Source of the DNA: Halisarca cf. caerulea
Taxonomy: Eukaryota > Porifera > Demospongiae > Chondrillida > Halisarcidae
Direction: 5' to 3'
Assembly (NCBI GenBank): GCA_963170055.1
Contig: CAUJGJ010000072.1
Span: 1,222,501 to 1,286,500 of the forward strand
Length of the DNA stretch: 64,000 nt
Below the pieces are notes generated by a model that had not been told where the DNA came from, ran no database searches, and saw nothing but the letters and a program-made list of their open reading frames with translations. Position 1 is the stretch's first letter, and each line of letters starts with the position of its first letter. Position numbers and translations under genes: made by a program. This document shows positions 22,383-33,708 of the stretch, piece by piece.

Positions 22383-22819
22383 TGAGGCTGTCATTTGCAG
22401 GAGGAACTCAAATGACACATTCTGGCAGGAATAGGGAAGCTGTATGTCAACATTAGGAGGTTTCCACTCTCTGAAGTGGTATAGGGTGTAGAGAATAACT
22501 CTGTTGAGGTTTTCTGGCCTTATTTGGAGGAATATTGGTGATGACAACCATATCCACACTTCAACTCCTTGTGTGATTATGTTGACTTGTGTTCCATTGG
22601 GTAACACCGTCTGATAGGTGACTTCTACTGAGTAAGGTAGATGTCCATTTGGAGGGTAGAAGATTTTGTACAACCTGTGTGTGTTGTCATCATTGTCCAC
22701 AAAGGTCTTCTTCTCAAACTCTTTGTAGTTGGAGACACATCTGTTCTCTGTTGTGTTGGATTCAGCCCACACACTGTCAATACCACTAGTAAGCTACATT
22801 TTATATAGTCCGTGCTCAT
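22383..22819 (-). pseudogene. Gene 3 exon 1, frameshifted
   Basis: The ATG at 22819 opens a signal peptide (MSTDYIKCSLLVVLTVCG). A single base is missing relative to genes 1 and 2 (AGCCCACAC on the plus strand instead of AGCTCCACAC, about 22765), so the ectodomain continues in a different frame. From ESNTTENRC onward it is intact, with both cysteines and the PPNGHLPYSVEV block. The GTAAGT donor is preserved. A sequencing error could explain the one-base change, but the 20-bp deletion in exon 2 argues for real decay. Confidence 0.8.
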
Positions 22820-23420
22820 TGCTAGTCTATGCACCTTTTGAAAAGGAAGAAATGTCATATAATATGCATGTGATCATATTCATAATGTATGATTTAACTG
22901 ATGCATGGCCCCAGTATGGTGGTGAGTGCATTTTATGTGCTGTAAGGTCCAAATTGTAACTATTGTAACTCTCATTTGTAGTTATGATAATACTTTTGTG
23001 CTAGACGTCAGGAGCTCTTAAAAGGATATTGAATGGTGAGACTGGTTAATGAGTTTTCAAAGTGTATTAATTGAAGGAGAACATCCCAATTTTTAATTGC
23101 ATCACAAAGGTACACGTATTAATCATAGCCAATTTCATGGCTAAATGTATTCTTGCTTCTAATTGTGATAAAGAACAGCTTCTTTTTGGTTTGACCTAGA
23201 GCACCTCTCATCTGAATGGTTGGGAAGGATCATTGCAGTGAGGTATGTAACTCAAATCATGATTCTCTATCAATTGATTTAAGGAGAGATATTCTTTAAA
23301 TTTGTTTTAGATGACATAAATTACAGTAAATTACAGTGTAAGTGAACCTGTCCATCAAAGACCAGCTTTCCTGCACATGGAGGTGTCCTCCAAGTTTAAA
23401 TGCACACAATGTCATGTTAG
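22820..23420. other. 5' flank of gene 3 (unit U3)
   Basis: Non-coding and diverged from U1 and U2, with recognisable patches such as the TTCTTGCTTCTAATGTGG region. Confidence 0.4.
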
Positions 23421-23935
23421 CAGTGTTGTGGCCATTACATGGGTATCACAATCAACTACCATTACAATTATCTTGGTATCAAAGCATTACGATTACCATC
23501 ACCACTACGGATCTCCACTAAAGTAATCAATTACCATTGCAACTACATTTCTACAATTGCAATTACAATTACTAATTACAGATTTATTCTTGGATGCTTG
23601 CAAAAGTTATTACCCCCTACCGAGATTTCGTATATGTGGTGATCTAAATCATGTGATTGATGTTATTTTCCCGTTTCCACCAGCCACCCAGTTAACTGTA
23701 GCACAGAAATAGTCTCAAACTAGTAAAAATCTACCTTTTAGGGGGCAAAGTATATCCCCAGATATATACAATATACATCAGAGTAGTTGCATGGTAATTG
23801 TGTTATTTGATGCAAACAGTAAAAGAGTATCAACTAACATTACAGTACAAATACTCTGAGACTGAAACAGCTCCATTACAATTACATTACCGTTACCATC
23901 AAATTTATACACTAATTACCATTACCACAACACTG
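23421..23935. mobile_element. hAT-like MITE with 8-bp duplication and TTAC arrays
   Basis: Ends CAGTGTTGTGG and CCACAACACTG are perfect inverses, flanked by the direct 8-bp repeat CATGTTAG (23413-23420 and 23936-23943). Near both ends there are many copies of ATTACCATTAC/ATTACAATTAC-type motifs. An 8-bp duplication and CAGTG-like ends fit the hAT superfamily. No transposase is present. U1 and U2 have no counterpart at this place. Confidence 0.85.
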
Positions 23936-23943
23936 CATGTTAG

Positions 23944-24859
23944 TGCTAGGGACAGAGTGATACAGTGTCGTATAAAAAGGGGGTCTGCATTTCATATATA
24001 TGTAATATGTGCATGACGTCCTTCAATAGACGTTCCACTGTGATTGGCCATTCTTTGACTTATATACTACATTGGAAACCCGCTTGACTCTTAAATTGCA
24101 CCTACTCCTGTATATTAAGGACTTATTTCACTGGAACCACAGGTATACATCGCTCTACTATGATATGGAACAGCTTCTAATCCTGTAATGAGTACATCTC
24201 AAAAATCAGAATGGTGCTTTCTGGTCCCATGTCAAGGTGTCTGGAGTAGAGGGATTCCACTGTATAATGTGATCAAAATGTAGGCTGTGTGCTCATACGT
24301 GTACACTTTACATATTACAAGTACTACACACGACAACTCACATTTTACTTACTATACCTTTGATCTTGTTCTATACAAATTTATCTTGTTGTCCACTCAA
24401 TCCAGCACTGACTACTACTATCTAGCATTTAATACAAAACTGAACCCTCAGAGGTAGTCTTTTAAAATTTCCACTTGTAGTGAGTGGAGTACAGATGTAA
24501 TTGTGTCTTATACACATGAATCATAATATGCTGAAAATTTGAAGGACAGACCCATTTTCAATGAAATGTCCTAAGGCTTACTTGTGGGCCACATAATAGT
24601 GAAAACTGCATGATAAACACAAAGTTGTTTAATGGCAAGAAATATATTGCTAGAACATTTTCTGTGAACCAACTATATATACAATGTACTATCTTCATAC
24701 TCTTAATAAGAAACATTGTAGTAACTTTTAACAACTTAAGAACTAATTTAAAAATATTAGTGCACCTTGGGTTTCTCATTAACCAGTTTCCACTGTTTTT
24801 TCTTTGCAAGTGTCTATAACAGTATTATAATATCTAGATTATATCATATTTCTAATTTA
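23944..24859. other. U3 intergenic
   Basis: Non-coding. The stretch at 24240-24480 corresponds to 9160-9420 (U1) and 16925-17190 (U2). Confidence 0.4.
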
Positions 24860-25080
24860 CATCTATTTGCGTTCCATTGGGTATATATAGCACTGTCTGA
24901 TAGGTGACTTCTACAGAGTAAGGTAGATTTCCATTTGGAGGTTAGATAGAAGACTTTGTACAACCTGTGTGTGTGCATTGTCATCTGATGTCTCTTCTAC
25001 TCAAACTCTTCATAGTTGGAGACAGATTTGTTCTCTGTGTGTTGTGCTGGTCCAGGAGTTAGCTCTACACACTTTTTGCC
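24860..25080 (-). pseudogene. Isolated relic of family exon 1
   Basis: Reading on the minus strand, the sequence matches the middle of exon 1: the stretch after the signal peptide, CxSNYEEF-like, and the PPNG…YSVEVTYQT block up to the conserved NGTQ region. Small insertions break the frame repeatedly (for example an extra TATATA inside the conserved block). The 3' part with the second cysteine and the donor is missing. No exon 2 can be paired with it. Confidence 0.7.
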
Positions 25081-27199
25081 TGTGCATGGTTCATAGACCT
25101 CCACTGTGACGGTTCAGTACAATCATCAAAGGGTCCAAAGATTATTCAGTATATAAATTTCTATGTAAATCCATCAAAACCAGTGTTGTTATGAAGAAAG
25201 AGAAACTGAATGAAGCACAGGCTTGATGTATGGATTGTATTGACATACATTGCAAGCTGTACACATTGACGAAACCACTTTTGTTATATGGGATAGATAT
25301 CAAGTATCGGAAATTCTTGCACTTACATATAGATTAGTATCAATTGTTTCTTTTAAATTGCAAGTACAGGCATTATTAATATTTTGTCAATAATTGCTAT
25401 ACTTGTTGATTTGTAAAGAATTCAGAGTCCCATTCTACACCTGCAGTTTTTTAAGTACGTCTTCTGTCTTTTCGAGGGCATATTTTTGGTGAGTATATGT
25501 TTTGCAATGTTGATCATGACCCGGCACCAACTCGCCAAATTAACAAAAGAAACAAAAAACATTGTGAATATTCAAGTTATACAGTTTTTCACAGCACTAA
25601 AGACATTTTCTTCCCTTTGCTTGCAGGATATGGCAAAAATGTCATAATGGCTGTACTCCCAAAAGTGTTCTGCATCCTTCCATGGACTGTAAGAAATATA
25701 TACACTTTATTATTATCTGTGTTCACCCTCTAATACATAGCATTAATGCAGAACCTAGTTCAAAACGAAAATGCTACTAAATATTAATATATTCACTATA
25801 TATATTTGGCTACATCAAGTAACCACCATTAGAGCAATTTGAAAGTAAAATCACAATATAGGGACTACTTTACTTCCGTAAGTGCGTACCAAACATTGCT
25901 TATCACACACACCTATTAACTATCTTTGTAATTGAATTCCTTTGATCTTGATTAATGAAGAGATGTTACAGTCTTAATTTGTGGGCATAAACATTGCAGC
26001 AGTTGGAGGGTAGTTATTTCCCATGCAGACCAAGTTTACTGAGAAAAAATAGCAGATATTAAATTATAAATTATTATTGATGAAGTGACTGTGTTTGGTG
26101 ACATGACTATGTTGATCAGTTGCCAATGGCTGCGGTAGGCATCCATAATGGTTACATGATGACATGTATGTAGATGCATGTAATATTTTGACACTGTACA
26201 TTTAATACTATACATAATATGGCCTAAACGTTTGTTCATGTATGTACGTATATAGTATATTACGCATAATTTAGGAAAATATTGATGCTATAAGAGGACA
26301 AATCATGCAAGTGCATAATATGTTTCTGAAAGAATCAGCCACAGTTTACAGATGTACCTATGATATACATTTTGCTTTTCATTATAGGCTAATACTTGTG
26401 AACTCCAATCCTGCTATGCTTCTATTATTCACGAGTAATTTGAGAACATGCATATGGGTTAGTTTTTCCCACAATATCTAACCCATGCAAACTACACATT
26501 TGTGAATAATTTCAAAAGAAAGTTATTGAAACCATGCAAAATATTTTTCCCTGGGTATAGCTGATCTGATATCTGATGGTCAATCATGTGTTATGGTTTC
26601 ATTTGTGCCTATACTAAATAGGTGCAATGCAGCCTTAAAATGTGATGCATAAGCATAGGCATAGGAATGGTTTGTACTTTGGGGGGAGCTCATTCAATTT
26701 CATGTGCAATTCATGTGCAGTATAATATACTGAACTTGATTAATGCATGATCAGGCAAACATTGACTATATTATAATACAACATACTATAGCTCCTCTAC
26801 CCCCCCACCATGGTTCCTACACTTATGTTAAGTTACCTGAGTGTTCTCCTTTTATTATGTGCATGGTCATCTTCAGAGATACTCAGACATCATAATTATG
26901 CATGCCAATACTCTTATTTATCAAGCAACGTCTCTATGTGGCACCTTCTTAGGTGACCATGGGATGTCCAATTTTAGAGGTTTTACCATGCAATCATCAT
27001 GCATGCATTCCAGTTCTTTGATTGGTGCAGAATATTCTATTTACTTATTAAATTATACTTAACTTGTACATACATCACTTGATTAACATTAGCATAATAT
27101 AGTTGTAACAGTTTCACATTTTCAGAATTTCTGCTATATGCAATAACGGCTTTGCTGTGTGCGGGTTAGGATAATGGTTAAATTTATGATATGTTACAC
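25081..27199. other. U3 intergenic
   Basis: Non-coding. Patches at 25620-25700 and 25800-25960 match U1 and U2. A small inverted-repeat block with GGGGGGAGCTC…TAGCTCC…CCCCCC lies at about 26645-26825 and may be a decayed CAGGGG-type element; no target duplication was found. Confidence 0.4.
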
Positions 27200-27243
27200 C
27201 ATAGACACTCTATACTACGTAACCGTAGTATAGAGTATCTATG
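27200..27243. mobile_element. 44-bp CATAGACACTC hairpin, 7-bp direct repeats
   Basis: The palindrome CATAGACACTCTATACTACG pairs with its inverse across a 4-base loop. Direct repeats GTTACAC flank it (27193-27199 and 27244-27250). The same hairpin recurs at 43813-43859 just upstream of the TTC21 start, and a decayed version at ~2452-2500. Confidence 0.7.
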
Positions 27244-27419
27244 GTTACACAGTGTAATATTATATGTTCACACATCAAGTACATTGAGTGCACTTTCTCT
27301 ATGCAGTCCCCATTCTTGTGGAGTTACTTGACAATGTCTGTACAGTTCTATAATCTTGTGTATCGTTTGCTGAATGTAAGCTATGTACTTATATATATAT
27401 GTACTGAATATTATACATT

Positions 27420-27935
27420 GGGTTATTCAATCTTAAAAGGGCCTTCATCTTCAGATGACTCGAGGATATTGATTATGCTTAAGGACAGTCCAATACTTTG
27501 CTGAATGTTAGTCTGACATATGCTGTCATGGGACCAAACTCATGCTGTCATGGGACCAAACTCATGCCTATGTTTAGAGCTTTGTTCTGAGCATTCTCAG
27601 TATCACATGCATGTCCTCTATCTGCATGATGTATGCTGCATAACAGTTCTAAAACCACAACTGTATCTCCACACATGAGACCATAGTGTTGGTAGGAATA
27701 CAGCTCTGCTTCACAACATGTCATTTGATGTTGGTCTTCAAAACTAAGATCACAACTGTCCAAACTACTAAATATTATATGTTTGAAACATGATCCCTAC
27801 CACAAATGTTCAGTATGCGAAGCATGTGATTCTTGTTTTTCATGTTAAACTTTGTTGACTTTGTGTTGTTGAGGGCATTTGGTACAATGTAGTATGCCTT
27901 CCCTTATGTTTTAACAATGTTTCCAGTGTGTACCT
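27420..27935 (-). pseudogene. Relic of a gene 5-type exon 2 (U3)
   Basis: Both ends of exon 2 are recognisable. 27420-27520 matches the C-terminal tail of gene 5. 27640-27935 matches the N-terminal part, including the segment encoding YSYQHYGLMCG on the minus strand. The middle, with most of the hydrophobic segments, is deleted and replaced by ~100 bp containing a tandem ATGGGACCAAACTCATGC duplication. With the exon 1 relic at 29464-29685 it forms one dead gene of the gene 5 subtype. Confidence 0.75.
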
Positions 27936-28032
27936 TACATGCAGTGTGCATATTCCTAAATCCCGCAGCTAAAGTATTAATGCGGGATGTAGGAATTTGC
28001 ACACTGTACCCAGTCCAACCCACCTCTCTCTA

Positions 28033-28175
28033 ACTCTATGCCCGTCTAGCCCCATGCATGTATGTCTATCCCTATGCCTGCCTAGCCCTATACATGTCTA
28101 GCCCCATATTCGTCTAGTCCTATACATGTCTAGCCCTATGCATGTCTATCCTTATGCCCGTCCAGTCCTGTGTAG
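28033..28175 (+). repeat. 16-17-bp minisatellite
   Basis: About nine imperfect units of the form CCCTATGCATGTCTAG, with variation ATGC/ATAC and CATG/CCCG. Confidence 0.85.
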
Positions 28176-29395
28176 CAAACAACCCTACCTTGTTCCAATG
28201 TTTTTTGACATTTGACAATTTTTATTCCTACATCTTTTTCCCATTTTAAATGGTTTTTATATGGTTCTTGTCCATTTACTTTTCGCTTGTAAATAATAGC
28301 TTATAGATAGTGGCTGCCATGCAACAATGTATAGCCATGCACAAACAGAGTTTATCCAAGTCATCCACTATAAGTGCCATCATAGATACTACAAACCACA
28401 TGGTGTCATATGCAAACAAAATAATATTATATATCGATAGCAAGTAAACATCATGCAATGTAGCCCGGCAAAGTATGCATAGAGCTATACAGCATGACAA
28501 ACCTCGGTACATTGTTTTAGTATTTTTGTGGAATTGACAGTCATGCCTGCACCCCATTTCCATTTTCACACAGTAGTGTTACATCATAGTAGGTTTTGTA
28601 CATGTAATTTTGGTTTGGATTATATTGGGTTACTTCCAGTGACAATCTACTTACAAGTGAATATATGCTTATTGATCCGCGTGTTCTTTACGTTTTCACG
28701 GAAAAATAGCACAAAAGAGGTGCGAGATACGAGTACGAGCCAGCCCAATACGACTCGGCCATTTTTAAAATGGCGGATTAGAACCAATCTTGTGGTGAAA
28801 TCGGGATTGTTTAGCTTTTCCATCGAACGAATTTCTTCTAAAAGTAGAATCAGCACCCTTGTGAGTATGATTGGTTAAAACGATGGTACAATCAATCTTG
28901 AATACCTCTTCTAACGAGCCATAGCCTTTCTACGGGAAGAATCAGAATAAGAAGAACCGAAATCGTGACCTTTCACGCTATGTGAACTTTGCAAAATATC
29001 GCTCATATAAGGCTCCTAGAAGCTTCTTGTATACTTAGATGTATCGAAAAACGGTCGTAGGAGTTCTAAAGAATATTATGCTGCTTTTGGAGCTCCAAAA
29101 CGTATTCTACGGGAAGAATCAGAATAAGAAGAACCGAAATCCAGGATGCAGGACCCCCAGGTAGACCAGCCAATTGGCTGATGGGGTTTTCCTGTTGAAA
29201 TATCTATTTATCTATCTATCTATCTATCTATCAAAACGTACCGGAAGCGAGTTTTCAGCGAAAATACGGGCGGCTCTAACGTATGGACGGCCATGTTTTT
29301 TCCGCGTCGTCCCTACATATGAACCACTACCGTGGTTCATGATTGTGAAGGTTCCAGTATTGGAAGTTGTACTGTAGTATGTTTTTTTTGACTTC

Positions 29396-29445
<50 letters not shown>

Positions 29446-29463
29446 CATGTGTAAATGTTTGAT
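28176..29463. other. Intergenic with a 36-bp direct repeat
   Basis: No gene is recognised. TCTACGGGAAGAATCAGAAT plus the next ~16 bases occurs at ~28930 and again at ~29105. The 28670-29330 stretch is richer in GC than its surroundings and resembles a dispersed element, but its ends were not found. A (TATC)n tract lies at ~29206-29232. Confidence 0.4.
29399..29441. repeat. (GT)n microsatellite beside the exon 1 relic donor
   Basis: (GT)n about 20 bp downstream (minus strand) of the relic donor. Gene 5 has a (GT)n at the equivalent intron position. Confidence 0.95.
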
Positions 29464-29685
29464 ACTCACAGAAGCAGTTGTTTGTAAGAAGAATTTGGCT
29501 GTCATATTGTGCAGAATACAAGGAACCTGTATGGTTACATGAGGAGAGATCCATTCTCTAGAGATGTACAAGGTGTATAAGATATCTCTGTTGAGATTTT
29601 CCGGTCTTGCTTGGCCGGAGGAATATTGGTGATGACAGCCATAACCAGACTTCAACTGCATATGTGATTACGTTTATTTGCGTTC
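29464..29685 (-). pseudogene. Relic of family exon 1, 3' half
   Basis: The minus strand reads the end of the ectodomain (LNRDILYTLYISREW…VPCILHNMTAKFFLQTTAS) up to a normal GTGAGTAT donor. A short insertion near RPENLN and an altered upstream frame break it, and it stops abruptly at an (AT)n tract at ~29686, so the signal peptide half is gone. It is closest to gene 5 exon 1 and probably pairs with the 27.4-27.9 kb relic. Confidence 0.75.
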
Positions 29686-31121
29686 CATATATATATATAT
29701 ATATAATATATGTCTAGCTGTCCTAGCATGCTGCCAAAAGTCGTCATTGTTAACAGAACAAAAACTGTCAAATAGTCTTCCCTCCTATTTTCAAGTTAAT
29801 AGTTATTCTGCATAATGTTTTTGGGCTGAATGTGCCGTGTATAGGAGCAGTAGCATGTAGAAACCAATACAAAGCAGGGGCGGCTCTATGAGTTTCAGAC
29901 TAGGGGGGAGGGGGGCAAGTCTAGCCATGTTTCATCGTTATCGTTATATGACCATGCCTGCATGATGATTCGAATCAGGTTTAATCCAAGATATTAGAGC
30001 AAAAACTGCACAAACACATGTGAATGAATAGTTAATGTGCAATCAAAAGATGGCTGCCAAGGCTGTTTTTGTGGGGTAATTTTTTCAAGCTATGTTTGCC
30101 TCATTATATAGACAAACCTACTGTATCTTTGAAATCATTATGATACTTGCAATTGTACATATCACCTCATGATTCTTTAAGCTGCTTCTGAGCAACATTG
30201 GGGGGGGGGGGGGGGGGGGGGGCAATTAGGCAAGGTCCTTCCATTATTATAGTTGGGGAGCAATTGCCCCCTCTGACCCCCTGTAGCACCACCCCTACAA
30301 TGGCTCAGTCTGTAAGGGACTTAATTATTTGAAAATTTGGTTAATTTATACCTTATCAGCACATGCAGGTTTGTTACATGGCCGTGGATGTTGCTTTCTC
30401 GATTGTAATTTTTGTATAATATAGAGAAAGTGATGATATGCAGTGTGTGTCAGTGATATAACAGATGAAGCTTTCCACCTGGGGGTGGGGTGCATGAGGG
30501 CAAACTTTTTCCTACTGAGCTAACTAACCCATAACATAATATGTTTGTATGTTAAGTTGTACTGTGATACAAATGATGTACATGCTGCATGGGTATACAC
30601 AATTATTTAGTATTATGAGATGTGATACTGTGTTTTGCACAAATTGGAGCGTCCATTTGCCTGTGTTTTATGCCAATGACATGTGTTATGGTGTGCCAGT
30701 GCTTACGTGGCCGGTATTTTAGTGTGAGTTTGTGTGTGTAGGGCTGCATTGAGGGGAAGGGAAGGATATTTGCCACACCCTCAACCTGCTCTCTTGGGAG
30801 CGAATAACAACATTCTATTAGGACGATTGGCACTGTAAGGCACGGGTTTCTCACCTTGACTCATTGTATCTGGCTTCTCTTATGTATGTGTTTAGGTTAC
30901 ATGTACTCCACTATTAAACCTGCTTTCTGATATATAATAAATTTTGTATGCACGTGAATGTAATTTTGTAGGTATTATAGTATCATCTTTGACCCATGCA
31001 TGCACACCTATGCATATATATGTCTTCTTTTGCAAGATTCATATTCTGTATAATAAGTGCAGTGTCTCCTTTGCGCCTCATTCTTTCGGAGTGAGTGATA
31101 TCTGCTTCAATCAGATTTGCC
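29686..31121. other. Intergenic upstream of the PLC-like gene
   Basis: Contains a degenerate CAGGGGCGGCTC…GCACCACCCCT element at about 29877-30297 with a 23-base G run at 30200-30222. No gene is seen. The 5' UTR and promoter of the PLC-like gene should lie in the last part. Confidence 0.4.
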
Positions 31122-32111
31122 ATGTTTGGTCTCACTATTCAAGTGGTCCTTCTTCCTGTCATATTTAGTAATCTTCCTCTAAGTGTACTCAGCTGTAATG
31201 GTAATAGTGACTATTGCGATTTGAGGATTGACCAGTTTACCTTCGCAGGTGCACACAATGCAGGCACAGCACTGACTGGGACAATGAAGTTCAGAGGTAG
31301 CATATTTCCTGCTCTACATTGCACGTATCGAAACCAGGAAGGAAATTTTGAGGAATTGCTGGATGAAGGTATTCGTTTTCTAGATGTTGACACATGTTAT
31401 TCAAAAGGTAAAATATCGTCGTGTCATGGCGGTGCCTGGGGAGGGTACCTTAAAGATGGCCTGGATCAGCTTGAAGAGTGGATGAACGATCACGAAAATG
31501 ACCTGGTCATAATCCACTTCAATTGGGATACAGATGATGATGATCAGTACAGGATTGCCACAGGAATAAAAGACATGCTGGAAGATCGTTTCACTGGTAG
31601 TGGGTGTGGAATGAACACGTACTATAACACTCACAATGAGAACTGGCCAACATTGAAAGATGCCATTGACTCTAATAAGCGCCTATTTGTTTTCATGGCC
31701 TATGGACTAGCTGAGCAGATAAGCTATCCTGACTGGGTTTTCCCTACCACTCGTAGCACCAAAAATTCCTACTACTACAACTACCGTCCTGCTATTACTC
31801 CTGGGGAATCTCCCCATTCTAGCAACTGTGATTCAATACCGGAAACAGTTCGTACCATCTGCGCAGACAGCAGTGTCATAATGGTGGATGTCAGTGTCTA
31901 TGGAAAGTGGGGTAGTTGTATTGGGTCAATGGCATCCAGCTGTGCCCCGTACATCCTTACGTCTGCAGACAATTGCTATCAAGAGCGTAAAAAATCAGGC
32001 AAGACTGTCAACATCATCACAACAGACTATTCCACCAGAGAAGGTGAACAATATCTCCCTACTGTGGCAGACAATATGAACCAAAAGAATGTGCAGGACT
32101 TCCTGCGCTAG
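31122..32111 (+). CDS. Secreted PI-PLC X-domain-like protein
   Basis: A single-exon gene for a 329-residue protein. Residues 1-24 form a signal peptide (MFGLTIQVVLLPVIFSNLPL then SVLS). The PI-PLC X-type TIM-barrel signature follows. AGAHNAG carries His45 and SCHGG carries His102, the positions of the general base and acid in bacterial-type PI-PLC. RFLDVD (Asp88, Asp90) lies between them, and LVIIHFNWDT is a further barrel strand. Several extra cysteines suggest disulfides. Homologous proteins cleave phosphatidylinositol or GPI anchors without calcium, or have become inactive; activity here is inferred only. The ATG at 31122 is preferred because it opens the signal peptide. No EF-hand, Y or C2 domain is present, which separates it from eukaryotic PLC-beta, -gamma and -delta. 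Confidence 0.85.
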   Translation: MFGLTIQVVLLPVIFSNLPLSVLSCNGNSDYCDLRIDQFTFAGAHNAGTALTGTMKFRGSIFPALHCTYRNQEGNFEELLDEGIRFLDVDTCYSKGKISSCHGGAWGGYLKDGLDQLEEWMNDHENDLVIIHFNWDTDDDDQYRIATGIKDMLEDRFTGSGCGMNTYYNTHNENWPTLKDAIDSNKRLFVFMAYGLAEQISYPDWVFPTTRSTKNSYYYNYRPAITPGESPHSSNCDSIPETVRTICADSSVIMVDVSVYGKWGSCIGSMASSCAPYILTSADNCYQERKKSGKTVNIITTDYSTREGEQYLPTVADNMNQKNVQDFLR

Positions 32112-33651
32112 TAGAAAAAAAACACGGGATAAAAGAATAATTCTAAGTGATAGATATCAAACTTGACATAGCCTCCTGGGAATTAAGTGGATAATTTTTA
32201 GATATTTTATTGGACCCACATAGCATTTATAATAGTCCTTCAAAGTTCATTCAAAATTTGCCGTGATAGTGTTATAATATTTATTTTACCAATGTTTGAA
32301 ATGTGTGCAGGCTCAGGTTCATGCAGGAAGCTTATTAATTCTGGGGAGCCCTTTAGCTGATGTAGCTACAATTCTTGGCACCCAGCTGCAGTGTATCCAG
32401 TGTGCCCAGTATATCCAGTATATCCAGTATATCCTGTATATCCAGTATATCCAGTATATCTAGTATATCCAGTGAATGCTCTGCTAAGAGCATACTAGTG
32501 TTTTTCTATCACAAGGAATTTGCCAGGCAGTAGTAAACGTCGGTCCATACTCCCACTTACTGGCACATGGTATCATGCACTATAGAATCGTGTCCTATAC
32601 CAAGCAGAACTATTAATGACTGTGTGATAAGTTTCACTCAGTCTGGCATCAGCTCGTCATATCATCCTGCACATAAAAAGCTGTATTGGGCAGAACATGG
32701 ATGCTCTATTGTGTTGCAGAGCATCTGTGATCAGACTCAGGAGTCAGTAGACTCAGTGAATATCCTAGCATGCTGCATGTTCACGTTAGTGTCAATTCTT
32801 CAGGGCATAATTGTTCACACTCCCTTGGCACAAAGATTGATGTTAATCATTATAGACAAGGAGAATTATGATCCTTGTTGTCATATAAATTACATAATAC
32901 TACAGTGAGACTAGTTGCATCCCTTTCCATAGTAGTCTCAAAATTATATTATTAGTGGAACAAGTTACAATTATTATCCTACTGTACACTATACTACTGC
33001 TCCCTCATTTATTATCCAGTTTCCTAGCTCACTTTATCTGCAATTTCACCCTGAACAGATAAGTGAGGTCTGACTTTGACAATGTATATTCTGTACTAAA
33101 TGGATACTAGTCTAAGATTTGTTTAAATAATATTGCTAATACTAGGCATCTTGTGGAATTATATATACCTTTACAATTTTTGATGATCATGCAGTTAGCT
33201 ATATCAATGCATTGAGCTTGTCTCTGTGATATAGTAGAATTTTGTAGTCTTAGCTTAACCAACTCCAATCAACCACTCCGAATCAACAACTGGAATTCAC
33301 CAAGAGTAGAACTGCATGGGAAACCAGTGTGTATGAAGCTCATATCAAGATTTTTTAGTGTGGACATAATCTGTAGCTATTGGAATCATGCAAGACATTG
33401 TCCTCTCTTCCAGCGCTTCATGCAGTGCTACCCACCCAACAGAGATGTAGCTACAGTTGTATTCCTTTCATACAAGAATTGTCAAGTTAGTAGATTGGAG
33501 CCGACACATTAGCTCACCACTGGTAGGTTAATTACGTACTGCTGACCTCTTGTAGATTTCATACCTATCTGCTGCTACCAGTGCTATTTCCTACATGGGT
33601 CAGGCTGTGAGCTAATAGACCTTCTGCACTTCTGATATACTGCACTCTTTA

Positions 33652-33655
<4 letters not shown>
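32112..33655. other. Intergenic
   Basis: Holds a minisatellite at 32395-32474. 33420-33650 is related to 61320-61510 near gene 6, a shared 3'-flanking block of the gene 4 and gene 6 region. No gene is recognised. Confidence 0.5.
32395..32474 (+). repeat. 9-bp minisatellite (TATATCCAG)n
   Basis: About nine units of TATATCCAG with few changes. Confidence 0.85.

Positions 33656-33706
<51 letters not shown>
33656..33706. repeat. (TA)n microsatellite
   Basis: Uninterrupted TA tract of ~25 units. Confidence 0.95.

Positions 33707-33708
<2 letters not shown>

Noticed and set aside
31095..31121. Upstream GTG start for the PLC-like gene
   Set aside because: The ATG at 31122 begins a proper signal peptide; the extra nine residues would precede it and need a non-standard start.
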